A stretch of DNA of 64,000 bases from NCBI RefSeq assembly GCF_002287065.1, contig NZ_NSJZ01000007.1, positions 1 to 64,000 on the forward strand. Reading direction: 5' to 3'. Shown here one piece after another: positions 1 to 8,839 of the stretch (positions are counted from its first letter, which is position 1; each line of letters opens with the position of its first letter). The position numbers and the translations under genes were made by a program. Below the pieces are notes generated by a model. The model was not told the origin of the DNA, searched no databases, and worked only from the letters and a program-made list of their open reading frames with translations. This DNA is from Paracoccus salipaludis. GTDB lineage: Bacteria; Pseudomonadota; Alphaproteobacteria; Rhodobacterales; Rhodobacteraceae.

Positions 1-125
1 GGCGGGCGGCACCCGTCGCCGCCACGCCCGCACGTGCCGCACCCCTGGCCGGCGGCGCGCCTTCGGCCGAGCCGCAGCCCGGCGCCCGCCGCCTGCACGC
101 GGTTCGCCGCACCGACCGGAGCTGA
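1..125 (+). CDS. tatB: Sec-independent translocase TatB, C-terminal tail (partial)
   Basis: The window opens inside a frame that stays open to a TGA at 123-125, three bases before the tatC start. About 40 codons are visible, rich in Ala, Pro and Arg, as the disordered C-terminal tail of TatB usually is. TatB is the single-span membrane component that receives twin-arginine substrates together with TatC. The call rests mainly on position, since tatB directly precedes tatC in alphaproteobacterial tatABC operons; the tail carries no diagnostic motif. The GGAG at 118-121 in its last codons is the ribosome site of tatC. Confidence 0.6.
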   Translation, partial: RAAPVAATPARAAPLAGGAPSAEPQPGARRLHAVRRTDRS

Positions 126-128
126 GGC

Positions 129-977
129 TTGGCCCAACGTCCTGACGAGATCGACGACAGCTCGGCCCCGCTGATCGAGCACCTGGCCGAACTGCGCACC
201 CGCCTGATCTGGTCGGTGCTGGCCTTCGTCGTGGCCGCGATCCTGTGCTATTTCGTGTGGCAGCCGGTCTTCAACTTCCTGACCCACCCCATCTGCGGGG
301 CGCTGGCCAAGCGCGGGCAGGAATGCGGGCTGATCATGCTGAAGGTGCAGGAAGGTTTCTTCCTGGCCATGCAGATCGCCATGTTCGGGGGCTTCATTCT
401 CGCCTTTCCGGTGATCGCCTACCAGCTGTGGCGCTTCATCGCGCCGGGTCTCTACCGCTCGGAAAAGCAGGCCTTCCTGCCCTTCCTCATCGCCTCGCCG
501 GTGATGTTCGCCCTGGGCGCGGCCTTTGCCTATTTCATCATCCTCCCCTGGGCCTTCGACTTCTTCCTCGGTTTCCAGAGCGGGCCCCTTGCCCTGCCCG
601 ATGACCCGGCCCAACCGGTCCCGAGCGACCCCAAGATGGCGGGGATCGTGTTCCAGGGGTCGATCAGCGAATACCTGTCGCTGACCACCAAGTTCATCCT
701 GGCGTTCGGGCTGTCCTTCCAGCTGCCGGTGGCCCTGACGCTGATGGGCAAGGCGGGGCTGGTGTCCGCGGCGGGGCTGGCCTCGATGCGCCGTTATGCG
801 ATCATCCTGATCCTGGTGCTGGCGGCCATGGTGACGCCCCCCGACATCATCAGCCAGCTGGTGCTGTTTTCCGTGATCTACGCGCTTTACGAGATCGCGA
901 TCCAACTGGTGAAGCGGATCGAAACCAAGCGCGAGGCGCAGCTGCGCGCCGAAGGGCTCTGGGTCGATGACGACTGA
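129..977 (+). CDS. tatC: Twin-arginine translocase subunit TatC
   Basis: TatC is the multi-spanning inner-membrane receptor that binds the twin-arginine signal and, with TatA and TatB, exports folded proteins. The 282-residue product has the family pattern: a cytoplasmic N-terminus with the conserved [10 protein letters not shown] motif (residues 17-26), whose Glu takes part in signal recognition, and six hydrophobic segments, ending in a short charged tail. The start is TTG, chosen because GGAG lies 7 bases upstream and no ATG is nearby. The last 11 bases overlap the following DUF815 gene, so the two are probably translationally coupled. Confidence 0.97.
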   Translation: MAQRPDEIDDSSAPLIEHLAELRTRLIWSVLAFVVAAILCYFVWQPVFNFLTHPICGALAKRGQECGLIMLKVQEGFFLAMQIAMFGGFILAFPVIAYQLWRFIAPGLYRSEKQAFLPFLIASPVMFALGAAFAYFIILPWAFDFFLGFQSGPLALPDDPAQPVPSDPKMAGIVFQGSISEYLSLTTKFILAFGLSFQLPVALTLMGKAGLVSAAGLASMRRYAIILILVLAAMVTPPDIISQLVLFSVIYALYEIAIQLVKRIETKREAQLRAEGLWVDDD

Positions 978-1809
978 TCCCGCGCTGACGCGCATCGCCG
1001 ACGCGCTGGACCGCCTGTCGCCGCCGCCTGCCCCCGCACCCAGCTTCACGGAAGCCGAGGCCTATGTCTGGCACACCGCCCCCGACCGGCTGGAGCCCGT
1101 GCGCCGCGTTTCCCGCGTGCCGCTGGACCAGCTTGTCGGCATAGACCGCGCGCGCGACACGCTGCTGGCCAATACGCTGCAATTCGCGCGGGGCCACGCG
1201 GCCAACAACGCGCTGCTGTGGGGCGCGCGGGGAATGGGCAAGTCCAGCCTCGTCAAGGCGGCCCATGCCGAGGCCGTGGCCCGGGGACTGCCGCTGGTGC
1301 TGGTGGAAATCGCCCGCGACGACCTCGATTCGGTCGGGCGCCTGCTGGCGATCCTGGGCGACAGCGACCGCCGCTTCCTGTTGTTCGCCGACGACCTGTC
1401 GTTTTCCAGCGATGACGCGCAGTACAAGTCGCTGAAGGCCGTTCTGGACGGCGGGCTTTCGGGCCGTCCGCCGAACGTCGTGCTGTATGCGACCTCGAAC
1501 CGGCGCCACCTGATGCCGCGCGACATGATCGACAACGAGCGCGCGACCGCCATCCACCCGGGCGAGGCGGTCGAGGAAAAGGTCTCGCTGTCCGACCGCT
1601 TCGGGCTCTGGCTTGGCTTCCATCCCTGCGGGCAGGACGAATACCTTGCCATGATCCAGGGCTACTGCGCGGCCTACGGGCTGGACGTGGCGCCCGAGGT
1701 GCTGCGTGCCGAGGCGATCGAATGGCAGGCAACGCGCGGGTCGCGGTCGGGCCGCGTGGCCTGGCAGTTCTTCACCGATCTTGCGGGCCGCAGGGGGCTG
1801 GCCCTCTAG
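967..1809 (+). CDS. DUF815 family AAA+ ATPase
   Basis: A 280-residue cytoplasmic AAA+ type ATPase of the DUF815 family. Walker A is GARGMGKS (residues 86-93), Walker B is LLFADDLSF (about 138-146), and a sensor-1-like YATSNRRHL follows near residue 175. The family's biochemical role is not established. Its N-terminal 70 residues look like an adaptor region, without a recognised domain. The gene overlaps tatC by 11 bases and lies in its operon; this adjacency may point to a link with export or membrane-protein maturation, but that is inference only. Confidence 0.88.
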   Translation: MTTDPALTRIADALDRLSPPPAPAPSFTEAEAYVWHTAPDRLEPVRRVSRVPLDQLVGIDRARDTLLANTLQFARGHAANNALLWGARGMGKSSLVKAAHAEAVARGLPLVLVEIARDDLDSVGRLLAILGDSDRRFLLFADDLSFSSDDAQYKSLKAVLDGGLSGRPPNVVLYATSNRRHLMPRDMIDNERATAIHPGEAVEEKVSLSDRFGLWLGFHPCGQDEYLAMIQGYCAAYGLDVAPEVLRAEAIEWQATRGSRSGRVAWQFFTDLAGRRGLAL

Positions 1810-1813
1810 GCCG

Positions 1814-1828
1814 CTAACCGGGTGGTAA
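1814..1828 (+). promoter_or_regulatory. Degenerate CtrA-like site upstream of the FliM-like gene
   Basis: CTAA-N7-GTAA, one mismatch in each half of the CtrA consensus TTAA-N7-TTAA. It lies 51 bases before the ATG at 1879. CtrA controls flagellar genes in many alphaproteobacteria, which makes the position suggestive, but the match is weak. Confidence 0.25.
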
Positions 1829-1878
1829 GGTTTGCCTGCGACAGTTGTTGCAGGGAACCACGGCGATTCGGACGAACG

Positions 1879-3054
1879 ATGCAGGGCGCAGCGGACAGCA
1901 CGGAGGCGACGGCTCGGGGCGGGCAAGTGCTGCGACGCCACGTTGCCGCCTTGGCCGCGCGCCGCCGCGCGACCGGGGCGACCGAGGATCCCCCGCAGTC
2001 ATCCCCCGGCAGGCCAGTCCCCCGACCGCCCGAACGGATCATCTCCGGCGCGCTCGGCCGCGCGGCCGAGCGGGTGCATGGCCTGCCGCTGTTCTTCGAC
2101 CGCGTCGAGGTGCGCCAGGCCGGGCTTGCGGAACTGGCCGAGTGTCTGCCCGAACCTGCGCTGATCCTTGTGGCCGAGGGGCCTGCCGAGGCCTTGGGCG
2201 CAGTGGCGATCTGCCCCGGCCTGCTCGCCTCGGTGATCGAGATGCAGGCGGTCGGGCGCGTCTCCTCCCGTGTCCTTCCGATGCGCCGTCCCACCCGGAC
2301 CGACGGCGCGATCTGCGCCGATCTCGTGAATGCCTGCCTGTTCGAGCTGGGCGACGAGCTTGCGTCGCAGCCGGGGTTCGAGGGCCTGCGCGGCTTCCGA
2401 TACGCCAGCTTCCTGGATGACGCGCGCCCCCTTGGGCTGATGCTCGAGGACACGGCGTTCCATCTGCTGTCGGTCCATCTGCGCGCGGGAAACGCCGGGC
2501 AGCGCGACGGGCGCATGGTCATCGCGCTTCCGGTCGCCACGGCCGTTCGGCAGGCCGAGACAAGAGCCATTCTGCTTGAACCCAAGCCCGAGGAGCCGCC
2601 GCCCGAAGCGGCCGGCGAAATCTGCCCGGCGGGCTCTCTGGCCGGGACGGTCAGAACCGTTCCCATCGATCTGGTCGGGATCTTGGGCCGGCGCATGATC
2701 TCTCTGGGTGAACTGCGCAGCCTGTCTCCGGGCGACACGATTGCCCTGCCGGCGGCCCTCCTTTCGGCCGCGACGCTCGAAACGACCGGGGGGCAGGTCC
2801 TGTTCCGGGGCAAGCTGGGGGAATTCGCCGGCCGCCACGCCCTGCGGCTGGTCGGCGGCGCGGAAGGCGCGACCGCCCCGGCGAGCGGCTGGACCCAGCA
2901 CGAGCAGGCGTCCGTCCGGGCCCTGGCGCATGAGCCGCCCATTGCCGATCTGGGCACCCCGGATGCCTTCCGGGATGGCGAGGCCGTGCCGTCCGTGCCG
3001 CGATCGGCTCTGCCGGCCGGACCGGAGGCGGCCGGGGCCGCGCTTGCCGTCTAG
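1879..3054 (+). CDS. FliM/FliN-family (SPOA domain) protein, orphan
   Basis: A 391-residue soluble protein. Its C-terminal third (about 258-326) resembles a SPOA (FliM/FliN surface-presentation) domain: it begins VPIDLVGILGRRMISLGEL, continues with SPGDTIALP and ends in GEFAGRHALRLV. Residues 52-225 could correspond to the FliM middle (CheC-like) domain but are divergent, and the last 60 residues are low-complexity. FliM forms the flagellar switch ring with FliG and FliN. No other flagellar gene is in the window. The ATG at 1879 was chosen over a GTG at 1822 because homologous-looking sequence begins here; the ribosome site is poor. Confidence 0.68.
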   Translation: MQGAADSTEATARGGQVLRRHVAALAARRRATGATEDPPQSSPGRPVPRPPERIISGALGRAAERVHGLPLFFDRVEVRQAGLAELAECLPEPALILVAEGPAEALGAVAICPGLLASVIEMQAVGRVSSRVLPMRRPTRTDGAICADLVNACLFELGDELASQPGFEGLRGFRYASFLDDARPLGLMLEDTAFHLLSVHLRAGNAGQRDGRMVIALPVATAVRQAETRAILLEPKPEEPPPEAAGEICPAGSLAGTVRTVPIDLVGILGRRMISLGELRSLSPGDTIALPAALLSAATLETTGGQVLFRGKLGEFAGRHALRLVGGAEGATAPASGWTQHEQASVRALAHEPPIADLGTPDAFRDGEAVPSVPRSALPAGPEAAGAALAV

Positions 3055-3726
3055 GCTGCTGCGGCTGCACCCAGGACGGCCGTCCGGGAAAGCCTCAGGG
3101 CGCTCAGCCGAGAGTCGGTGCTGTCATGGTCCGCTCTGCTGCAGGACCGGTCCTCCCCTGCCTCTCGTCCGTGGAAGCGCGCTGACAGCGGCTGGGCGCG
3201 CCGGTCAAGTCGGGACCGGGCCCTTCGGTCAATCCTGCGAACAACCGCACGAACGCCACCCGCAACGCAGGACAATGGGGGCGGACGGGCAACCCATCCT
3301 CTCCCTGTCGCGCGGCATGCTCCTTTGCGGCAGCTACCCGGATGAACCGGTCGGGGCATGCGGGCCGGCGCCGTGGATCACGACGGTGCCCGAACGCAGC
3401 AGGGAGGTCCTGAAATGGCAAGTCCCGGCTTGAGAGAGGCACAAGCACCCAGAGCCGCATCGGCCCGTGAGGGGGGATACCGGGCACGAAACGGGACACC
3501 GTCCCTAAGCGCCTTTCTTCCTTGCCGCCCGAAGGGGCCTCATCGCCGGCCCCACAGAACCTTGAACGGCAGGGATCACCATGCCCGCCGGCAAGGCTGC
3601 GAAGGCCCCCTCACGCCTTCCGCGCCGTCTGCCGCCCGCGGGCTTGCTGCAAGCGGGCCGGCCTGCCGCCCCAGAGACCTTGCCGACAGGACGCTGCGGG
3701 TCCCTCGGGCCGCCAGCATCCCTGTT
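3055..3726. other. 672-base stretch with no convincing gene
   Basis: This gap separates the FliM-like gene from the 3' end of dprA. It seems somewhat less GC-biased at third positions than its neighbours. Short palindromes occur (GGACGGCCGTCC at 3074-3085, GGACCGGTCC near 3150). A GGAGG about 7 bases before an ATG at 3415 would open a 192-codon frame running antisense into dprA, but its product has no recognisable features and looks like a composition artefact. No tRNA arms, terminators with T-tracts, or transposon ends were seen. It may be a decayed gene. Confidence 0.5.
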
Positions 3727-5085
3727 CTATCCCGCCAGGGCGATCCGGCCGCCGGGCAGGCGGATGACGCGGCCCTCGAGTTCGAGGTCGAGAAGCGCAG
3801 GCGCGAGATGGGCGGGCGAGACGCCGAGGTCGCGGATGACGCTGTCTTCCTCGGCAGGCGAGGGACCCAGCAGGTCCAGCAGCCGGAGGCGCAGCTCGAC
3901 GAGGTCTGCGCCCGGAGCCTGCGCCGGTGCGCCGCGCGCCTTCGGGTCCTGCAGCGATTGCCGAGGAGCCGGGCCTGCCTCCATCCCCGGTGATGTGGCA
4001 GAGGGGCCGGAGATCCCCGGGCACGCTTTCCCCTCCGGATCAGGCGAGGCCGATGGTCCGGTTTCGTCCTCCCGGCGCGCCACCGCCGCGGCACCCGAGC
4101 GGGGCACGCCGGAATCAACTCCAATCCGCTGCCCTTCCGGCGCTTGCCCCCGGGCGGCCCGCGTCACCGCGCCGCTCTCCCCGAGCGCCGCGATGACATC
4201 CTCGGCGTTGCGCACCAGCGTCGCGCCGTCACGGATCAGCGCGTTGCAGCCGGCGGCGCGGGCATCCAGCGGATGGCCAGGAACCGCCATGATCTCGCGT
4301 CCCTGATCGGCGCCGCAGCGTGCGGTGATGAGGCTGCCCGAGCGGTGGGCGGCCTCGATCACCACCACGCCCGCCGACAGGCCCGAGACGATGCGGTTGC
4401 GGGCGGGAAAGTGGCGGGCGACCGGCTCGACGCCCGGCGGCTGCTCGGTCAGCAGGCAGCCGGTCTCGGCGATGCGATCGGCCAGGGCGCGGTTCTCGGC
4501 CGGGTAGATGACGTCGATGCCCCCCGCCATGACGGCCACGGTGCCCGCGTCGCAGCTTGCCTCATGCGCGGCGGTGTCGATGCCGCGCGCGAGGCCTGCC
4601 GTCACGGTCAGCCCCGCCTCGGCAAGGCCGCGCGCAAGTCCCCGCGCCATGCGCAGCCCCAGCGAAGAGGCGTTGCGCGCCCCGATCACCGCGATCGCAG
4701 GGCGTTCCAGCGCCTCGACCCGGCCGCGCATCCACAGCACCGGCGGCGCATCAGCGACGGTCGCCAGAAGGGGCGGATAGGCCGGGTCGTCGAATCGGAT
4801 CAGCCGCGCCTTGGCTCGCGCTCCGGCGGCGAGTTCGGCTTGGGCAACGCCGGGGGGGCAGGGTGCGTAGCCCTCGATCCCCGCCTCGGCGGCGATGCCG
4901 GGCAGGGCCTCGAGCGCGGCGGCCGCGCTGCCGTGTTCGGCCAGAAGGCGGTGAAAGGTCGCCGGTCCCACGCGGCGCGAGCGGATGAGGCGAAGGACCG
5001 CAAGGTCATCTTCCCTCGGGGTGGGTGGGGCTTCGGGGGTAACGAGAGAAAACGATCGCGCCTGCAAAGCCGGTCCCTGCCTCAT
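3727..5085 (-). CDS. dprA: DNA-processing protein DprA
   Basis: DprA binds incoming single-stranded DNA and loads RecA during transformation; in Rhodobacter it is needed by recipients of gene transfer agents. The 452-residue product has an N-terminal helix-hairpin-helix region (about 28-75), then the Rossmann-like DprA core with GARNASSLG (136-144), TAGLARGIDTAAH (162-174), ARNRIVSGLS (228-237) and SLITA (251-255). A low-complexity linker of about 80 residues leads to a C-terminal winged helix (about 390-450). The usual Ser in SGLAxGID is Ala here. The start at 5085 lacks a strong ribosome site. A CtrA-like motif lies 29 bases upstream. Confidence 0.95.
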   Translation of the reverse strand: MRQGPALQARSFSLVTPEAPPTPREDDLAVLRLIRSRRVGPATFHRLLAEHGSAAAALEALPGIAAEAGIEGYAPCPPGVAQAELAAGARAKARLIRFDDPAYPPLLATVADAPPVLWMRGRVEALERPAIAVIGARNASSLGLRMARGLARGLAEAGLTVTAGLARGIDTAAHEASCDAGTVAVMAGGIDVIYPAENRALADRIAETGCLLTEQPPGVEPVARHFPARNRIVSGLSAGVVVIEAAHRSGSLITARCGADQGREIMAVPGHPLDARAAGCNALIRDGATLVRNAEDVIAALGESGAVTRAARGQAPEGQRIGVDSGVPRSGAAAVARREDETGPSASPDPEGKACPGISGPSATSPGMEAGPAPRQSLQDPKARGAPAQAPGADLVELRLRLLDLLGPSPAEEDSVIRDLGVSPAHLAPALLDLELEGRVIRLPGGRIALAG

Positions 5086-5113
5086 CCGCAGGGACGGTCT
5101 CGCACGGGATTGG

Positions 5114-5128
5114 TTAAGATTCCGTTAG
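5114..5128 (-). promoter_or_regulatory. Candidate CtrA site upstream of dprA
   Basis: Read on the dprA strand this is CTAA-N7-TTAA followed by CC: one mismatch to the full TTAA-N7-TTAA(CC) consensus. It lies 29-43 bases before the dprA start. In Rhodobacter capsulatus, dprA and other competence genes needed for gene-transfer-agent uptake are known to depend on CtrA, so the location makes sense. TTAA is rare in this GC-rich sequence. Confidence 0.5.
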
Positions 5129-5138
5129 CGCGGCCCGG

Positions 5139-6557
5139 TCAGGCCGCCGAGCCGCCGACCGTGAGCCCGCCGATCAGCAGCGTGGGCTGGCCCACGCCCA
5201 CCGGCACCCACTGCCCCTGCTTGCCGCAGTTGCCGACGCCGGGGTCCAGCGCGAGGTCGTTGCCCACGGCCCGGATCTGGCGCAGCGCGGTGGCGCCGTC
5301 ACCGATCAGGGTGGCGCCGCGAATCGGCTCTCCGACCTCGCCGTTCTTCACGCGGTAGGCCTCGGTGCAGGAAAAGACGAACTTGCCGTTGGTGATGTCC
5401 ACCTGGCCCCCGCCGAAGCCCACGGCATAGATGCCGTCCGCGAGGCCCGACAGGATGGCGGCCGGATCGTCGGTGCCGGGGTCCATCATGGTGTTGGTCA
5501 TGCGCGGCATGGGCGCGTGCGCGTGGCTTTCCCGCCGCCCGTTGCCCGTGGGCGCGACCCCCATCAGCCGGGCGTTCTGCCGGTCCTGAAGATAGCCCAC
5601 CAGGATGCCGTCCTCGATCAGCACGTTGCGCTGGGGTGGCGTGCCCTCGTCGTCCACGGTGATCGAGCCGCGCCGGTCGGGCAGGGTGCCGTCGTCCACC
5701 ACCGTCACGCCGGGCGCGGCGATGCGCTGGCCCATCAGGCCCGAGAAGGCCGAAGCCTTCTTGCGGTTGAAGTCGCCTTCCAGCCCGTGGCCCACCGCCT
5801 CGTGCAGCAGGATGCCGGGCCAGCCCGGTCCCAGCACCACGTCCATGACGCCCGCGGGCGCGGGGACGGACCGCAGGTTGACCTGCGCGATCCGCAGAGC
5901 CTCGCGCACCAGACCCTGCCAATGCGCGGGCTCCATCAGCGCGGACAGGCCGAATCGCCCGCCGCCGCCCGCCGTGCCGGTTTCGCGGCGCGCGTTCGAT
6001 TCCACGATCACCGACACGTTCAGCCGCGCCATGGGGCGGATGTCGGACACGATGCCTCCCTCGGGCCGCAGGATCACGACCTCCTGCAGCGAGGAGGCGA
6101 GCGAGGCCGTCACCTGCACCACGCGCGGGTCGAGGTCGCGGGCGAAGGCGTCGATGTCGCGCAGGGTGGCGATGCGGGCGCCGAACTCGATCCCGCCCAC
6201 GGGGTCCGCGTCGGTGTAAAGCCGCGGCCCCGGCCCGGCCGGGGCTGGCGCCAGCACGCCGCCGCCGGTGCCCACGGCCAGCCGCGCCATGGAGGCCGCG
6301 TCGCGCAGCGCGGCTTCGGTGATGTCGGTGGAATGGGCGTATCCCGTGACCTCGCCGCGCACGGCGCGCAGGCCGAAGCCCTGAGAGGCGTTGTAGCCCG
6401 CGCTGCGCAGCCGCCCGTCGTCGAAGACCAGGCTTTCGCCGCGGGCGCGTTCCAGGAACAGCTCGCCATCCTCGGCGCCGAGCGTCGCCTCGCGCAGGAT
6501 GGCAAGGGCCCGGTCGGGGTCGATCAGGTCGGCGAAGGGGTCGAAGCGATCACTCAT
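5139..6557 (-). CDS. tldD: Metalloprotease TldD
   Basis: TldD pairs with TldE (PmbA) to form a cytoplasmic zinc protease that trims peptides such as microcin precursors and CcdA. The 472-residue product carries the zinc motif HEAVGH (residues 252-257), followed by GLEGDFNRK, and near the end the conserved FSCTEAYRVKNGEVGEP segment with the third ligand Cys. The ATG at 6557 (MSDRF) was preferred to one three codons upstream as it fits the usual N-terminus. It is divergent from the cta operon, an arrangement common in Rhodobacteraceae. Confidence 0.96.
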   Translation of the reverse strand: MSDRFDPFADLIDPDRALAILREATLGAEDGELFLERARGESLVFDDGRLRSAGYNASQGFGLRAVRGEVTGYAHSTDITEAALRDAASMARLAVGTGGGVLAPAPAGPGPRLYTDADPVGGIEFGARIATLRDIDAFARDLDPRVVQVTASLASSLQEVVILRPEGGIVSDIRPMARLNVSVIVESNARRETGTAGGGGRFGLSALMEPAHWQGLVREALRIAQVNLRSVPAPAGVMDVVLGPGWPGILLHEAVGHGLEGDFNRKKASAFSGLMGQRIAAPGVTVVDDGTLPDRRGSITVDDEGTPPQRNVLIEDGILVGYLQDRQNARLMGVAPTGNGRRESHAHAPMPRMTNTMMDPGTDDPAAILSGLADGIYAVGFGGGQVDITNGKFVFSCTEAYRVKNGEVGEPIRGATLIGDGATALRQIRAVGNDLALDPGVGNCGKQGQWVPVGVGQPTLLIGGLTVGGSAA

Positions 6558-6587
6558 GATTGCCACCGGAGGTAGGGGTTTTTTGGG

Positions 6588-6640
6588 GACAAGTCGATAG
6601 CAATGGCTTGTCGGGTGGCGTCAGATGTGGTTGTGACAAG
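6588..6640. promoter_or_regulatory. GACAAG/CTTGTC repeats between tldD and ctaC
   Basis: Three copies of one hexamer: GACAAG at 6588-6593, its inverse CTTGTC at 6607-6612, and GACAAG again at 6635-6640. The first two form an inverted repeat with a 13-base spacer. They sit in the 166-base divergent region before tldD and ctaC and could bind a regulator. The factor is unknown. Confidence 0.35.
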
Positions 6641-6723
6641 ATGACGCGATGGGGAGAAGGGCGCCGTCCGCGGCCGGCCCGACCGGACCCTGTCGAGACG
6701 CAGGACAGAACGGGAATCGACGA

Positions 6724-7626
6724 ATGGCGAACTGGGCAAGGGGCCGCGTGACGGCAGGGCTGATGGCGGCGGGCCTCCTCGCGGCGAACCTGGCGATGAC
6801 GGGCACGGCGATGGCGCAGGACGTGCTGGGCGATCTGCCGATCATTGGCAAGCCGCAGCCCGGCGCGATCGGGTTCCAGCCCGCGTCCAGCTCGCTGGCG
6901 CATGACCAGCAGTGGCTGGACCGCTTCGTGCTGTGGATCATCACCGGCATCACGATCGTTGTCTGCCTGCTGATCCTGTGGTGCATCGTCCGCTTCAACC
7001 GCCGCGCCAACCCGGTGCCCGCGCGCTTCACCCACAACACCCCGGTCGAGGTGCTGTGGACGGTGGGGCCTGTCCTGATCCTGCTGACCATCGGCATCTT
7101 CTCGCTGCCGGCGCTGTTCCGGTCGCAGGAAATGCCGTCCGACCCGGACCTGGTCATCAAGGCGATCGGCCACCAGTGGTACTGGTCCTACGAATATCCC
7201 AACGACGCCATCGCCTTCGATGCGCTGATGCTGGCGCGCGAGGAACTGGGCGACTACGGCTACACCGAGGACGAGTATCTGCTGGCCACCGACAATCCCA
7301 TCGTGGTCCCGGTCGGCGCGACGGTGCTGATGCAGGTGACGGCCACCGACGTGATCCACTCCTGGGCGATGCCTGCCTTTGCGGTGAAGCAGGACGCCGT
7401 GCCCGGCCGGATCGCGCAGCTGTGGTTCGAGGTGGACAAGGAAGGCGTCTACTTCGGCCAGTGCTCGGAGCTTTGCGGCATCAACCACGCCTACATGCCG
7501 ATCGTCGTGAAGGCCGTCAGCCAGGAGAAGTATGACGCCTGGCTGGCCGAGGCGAAGACGACCATGTCGGCCGACGCCTCGTCCCACCTGCCCGCCGCGC
7601 CCGTGCGGCTGGCCCAGGCGAACTGA
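6724..7626 (+). CDS. ctaC: Cytochrome c oxidase subunit II (aa3 type)
   Basis: Subunit II carries the CuA centre that takes electrons from cytochrome c and passes them to haem a. The 300-residue precursor has a signal peptide cut after Ala31 (AMA|QDVLG), two membrane spans (about 68-90 and 110-132) and a periplasmic cupredoxin domain. CuA ligands are visible: His212, Cys247, Glu249, Cys251, His255 and Met258 ([12 protein letters not shown]). The mature N-terminus QDVLGDLP is nearly that of Paracoccus denitrificans. The ATG at 6724 gives a proper signal peptide. First gene of the cta operon. Confidence 0.98.
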   Translation: MANWARGRVTAGLMAAGLLAANLAMTGTAMAQDVLGDLPIIGKPQPGAIGFQPASSSLAHDQQWLDRFVLWIITGITIVVCLLILWCIVRFNRRANPVPARFTHNTPVEVLWTVGPVLILLTIGIFSLPALFRSQEMPSDPDLVIKAIGHQWYWSYEYPNDAIAFDALMLAREELGDYGYTEDEYLLATDNPIVVPVGATVLMQVTATDVIHSWAMPAFAVKQDAVPGRIAQLWFEVDKEGVYFGQCSELCGINHAYMPIVVKAVSQEKYDAWLAEAKTTMSADASSHLPAAPVRLAQAN

Positions 7627-7634
7627 TCAGGCCG

Positions 7635-8573
7635 GTGAGCGACATCCGCGCATATGAGTCCGCGTCCCCCCGCATCGCGGCCGGGGGCGAGGGCGAGTTC
7701 GGCGACTATGTCGCGCTGCTGAAGCCGCGCGTGATGTCGCTGGTCGTCTTCACGGCCTTTGTCGGGCTGTATGTGGCCCCCGTGTCGGTGAACCCGGTCG
7801 TGGCCTTTGCGTCGGTGCTGTTCATCGCGCTGGGCGGGGGCGCCTCGGGCGCGCTGAACATGTGGTACGACGCCGACATCGACGCCGTGATGAACCGGAC
7901 CCGCAAGCGCCCCGTTCCCGCGGGCCGCGTTTCGGCCGAGGAGGCGCTGGGCGTCGGGCTGTTCCTGTCGGGCCTGTCCGTGCTGATGCTGGGGCTTGCG
8001 GCCAACTGGTTCGCGGCCGGCTTCCTTGCCTTCACGATCTTCTTCTACGCGGTCATCTACACGGTCTTCCTCAAGCGCTCGACACCGCAGAACATCGTGA
8101 TCGGCGGCGCGGCGGGCGCCTTCCCGCCCATGATCGGCTGGGCCTGCGCCACCGGCGGCCTTTCGATCGAGCCGCTGCTGATGTTCGCGCTGATCTTCTT
8201 CTGGACCCCGCCCCATTTCTGGGCGCTGGCGCTGTTCATGAAGGAGGATTACCACAACGCCGGCGTGCCCATGCTGACGGTCACGCACGGCCGCGAAGCC
8301 ACGCGCCGCCACGTCTTCGGCTATACGCTGGTGCTGGCCCCGTTCGCGGTGGCGATCGGCCTCACGTCGGTCGGCGGGCCGGTCTACATGGCGGTCGCGC
8401 TGGTGCTGAACGCGCTGTTCATCCGCGGCGGCTGGCAGATCCTGCGCCGCACCGAGGAACAGGCGCAGGCCGACGGCTATCGCGCCGAGAAGGGCTTCTT
8501 CCGCCTGTCGCTGTACTACCTGGCGCTGCATTTCGCGGCGCTGGCGGTCCAGGCCACGCTGGGGACATGGTGA
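7635..8573 (+). CDS. ctaB: Haem O synthase (protoheme IX farnesyltransferase)
   Basis: CtaB attaches a farnesyl group to haem b to make haem O, the precursor of haem A for the oxidase. This 312-residue UbiA-family membrane enzyme has the prenyl-diphosphate motif [15 protein letters not shown] (residues 75-89) followed by KRPVPAGRV, and a second Asp-rich loop after [12 protein letters not shown]. About eight or nine membrane segments are evident. The start is GTG at 7635, 8 bases after ctaC; the stop overlaps the next ATG (TGATG). Confidence 0.97.
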   Translation: MSDIRAYESASPRIAAGGEGEFGDYVALLKPRVMSLVVFTAFVGLYVAPVSVNPVVAFASVLFIALGGGASGALNMWYDADIDAVMNRTRKRPVPAGRVSAEEALGVGLFLSGLSVLMLGLAANWFAAGFLAFTIFFYAVIYTVFLKRSTPQNIVIGGAAGAFPPMIGWACATGGLSIEPLLMFALIFFWTPPHFWALALFMKEDYHNAGVPMLTVTHGREATRRHVFGYTLVLAPFAVAIGLTSVGGPVYMAVALVLNALFIRGGWQILRRTEEQAQADGYRAEKGFFRLSLYYLALHFAALAVQATLGTW

Positions 8574-8839
8574 TGGGACTGCAGGCCGAACATGAACTGC
8601 ACCGCCGTCGCAGCGGCCGTAACATCGGGCTGGGCATCGTGCTGGCCCTGTTCGTGGCGCTGGTCTTCATCCTGTCGGTGGTGAAGATCCGGCAGGGTGA
8701 CACGATGCAGGCATTCGATCACCGCCCGCAGACCCCGGCGCCCTCGGCGCTGCCCGGGCCGGCGGCGAACCCGGTGGCCGCACCCGGCACGCCCGGCGCG
8801 GCCCTGCCCAACGCGCAACCCGCGCCGGTGCGGCCATGA
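8573..8839 (+). CDS. Small single-span membrane protein of the cta operon (CoxF-like)
   Basis: An 88-residue protein with a charged N-terminus ([12 protein letters not shown]), one hydrophobic span (about 18-38) and a Pro/Ala-rich tail of about 40 residues. Small proteins with the same EHELHRRR-then-span layout sit between ctaB and ctaG in Paracoccus and Rhodobacter and are usually labelled oxidase assembly or CoxF-like; their function is not proven. The Pro/Ala tail is longer than I would expect. It overlaps ctaB (TGATG) and ctaG (ATGA), so it is coupled to both. Alternative in-frame starts lie at 8567 and 8570. Confidence 0.8.
   Translation: MGLQAEHELHRRRSGRNIGLGIVLALFVALVFILSVVKIRQGDTMQAFDHRPQTPAPSALPGPAANPVAAPGTPGAALPNAQPAPVRP

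Noticed and set aside
3104-3499. 131-codon minus-strand frame in the same gap
   Set aside because: No ribosome site, Arg/Pro-rich composition, no recognisable motif.
3415-3993. 192-codon frame with a good GGAGG and ATG in the gap before dprA
   Set aside because: More than a third runs antisense to the dprA C-terminus and the product shows no recognisable sequence. Kept only as part of the description of the gap.
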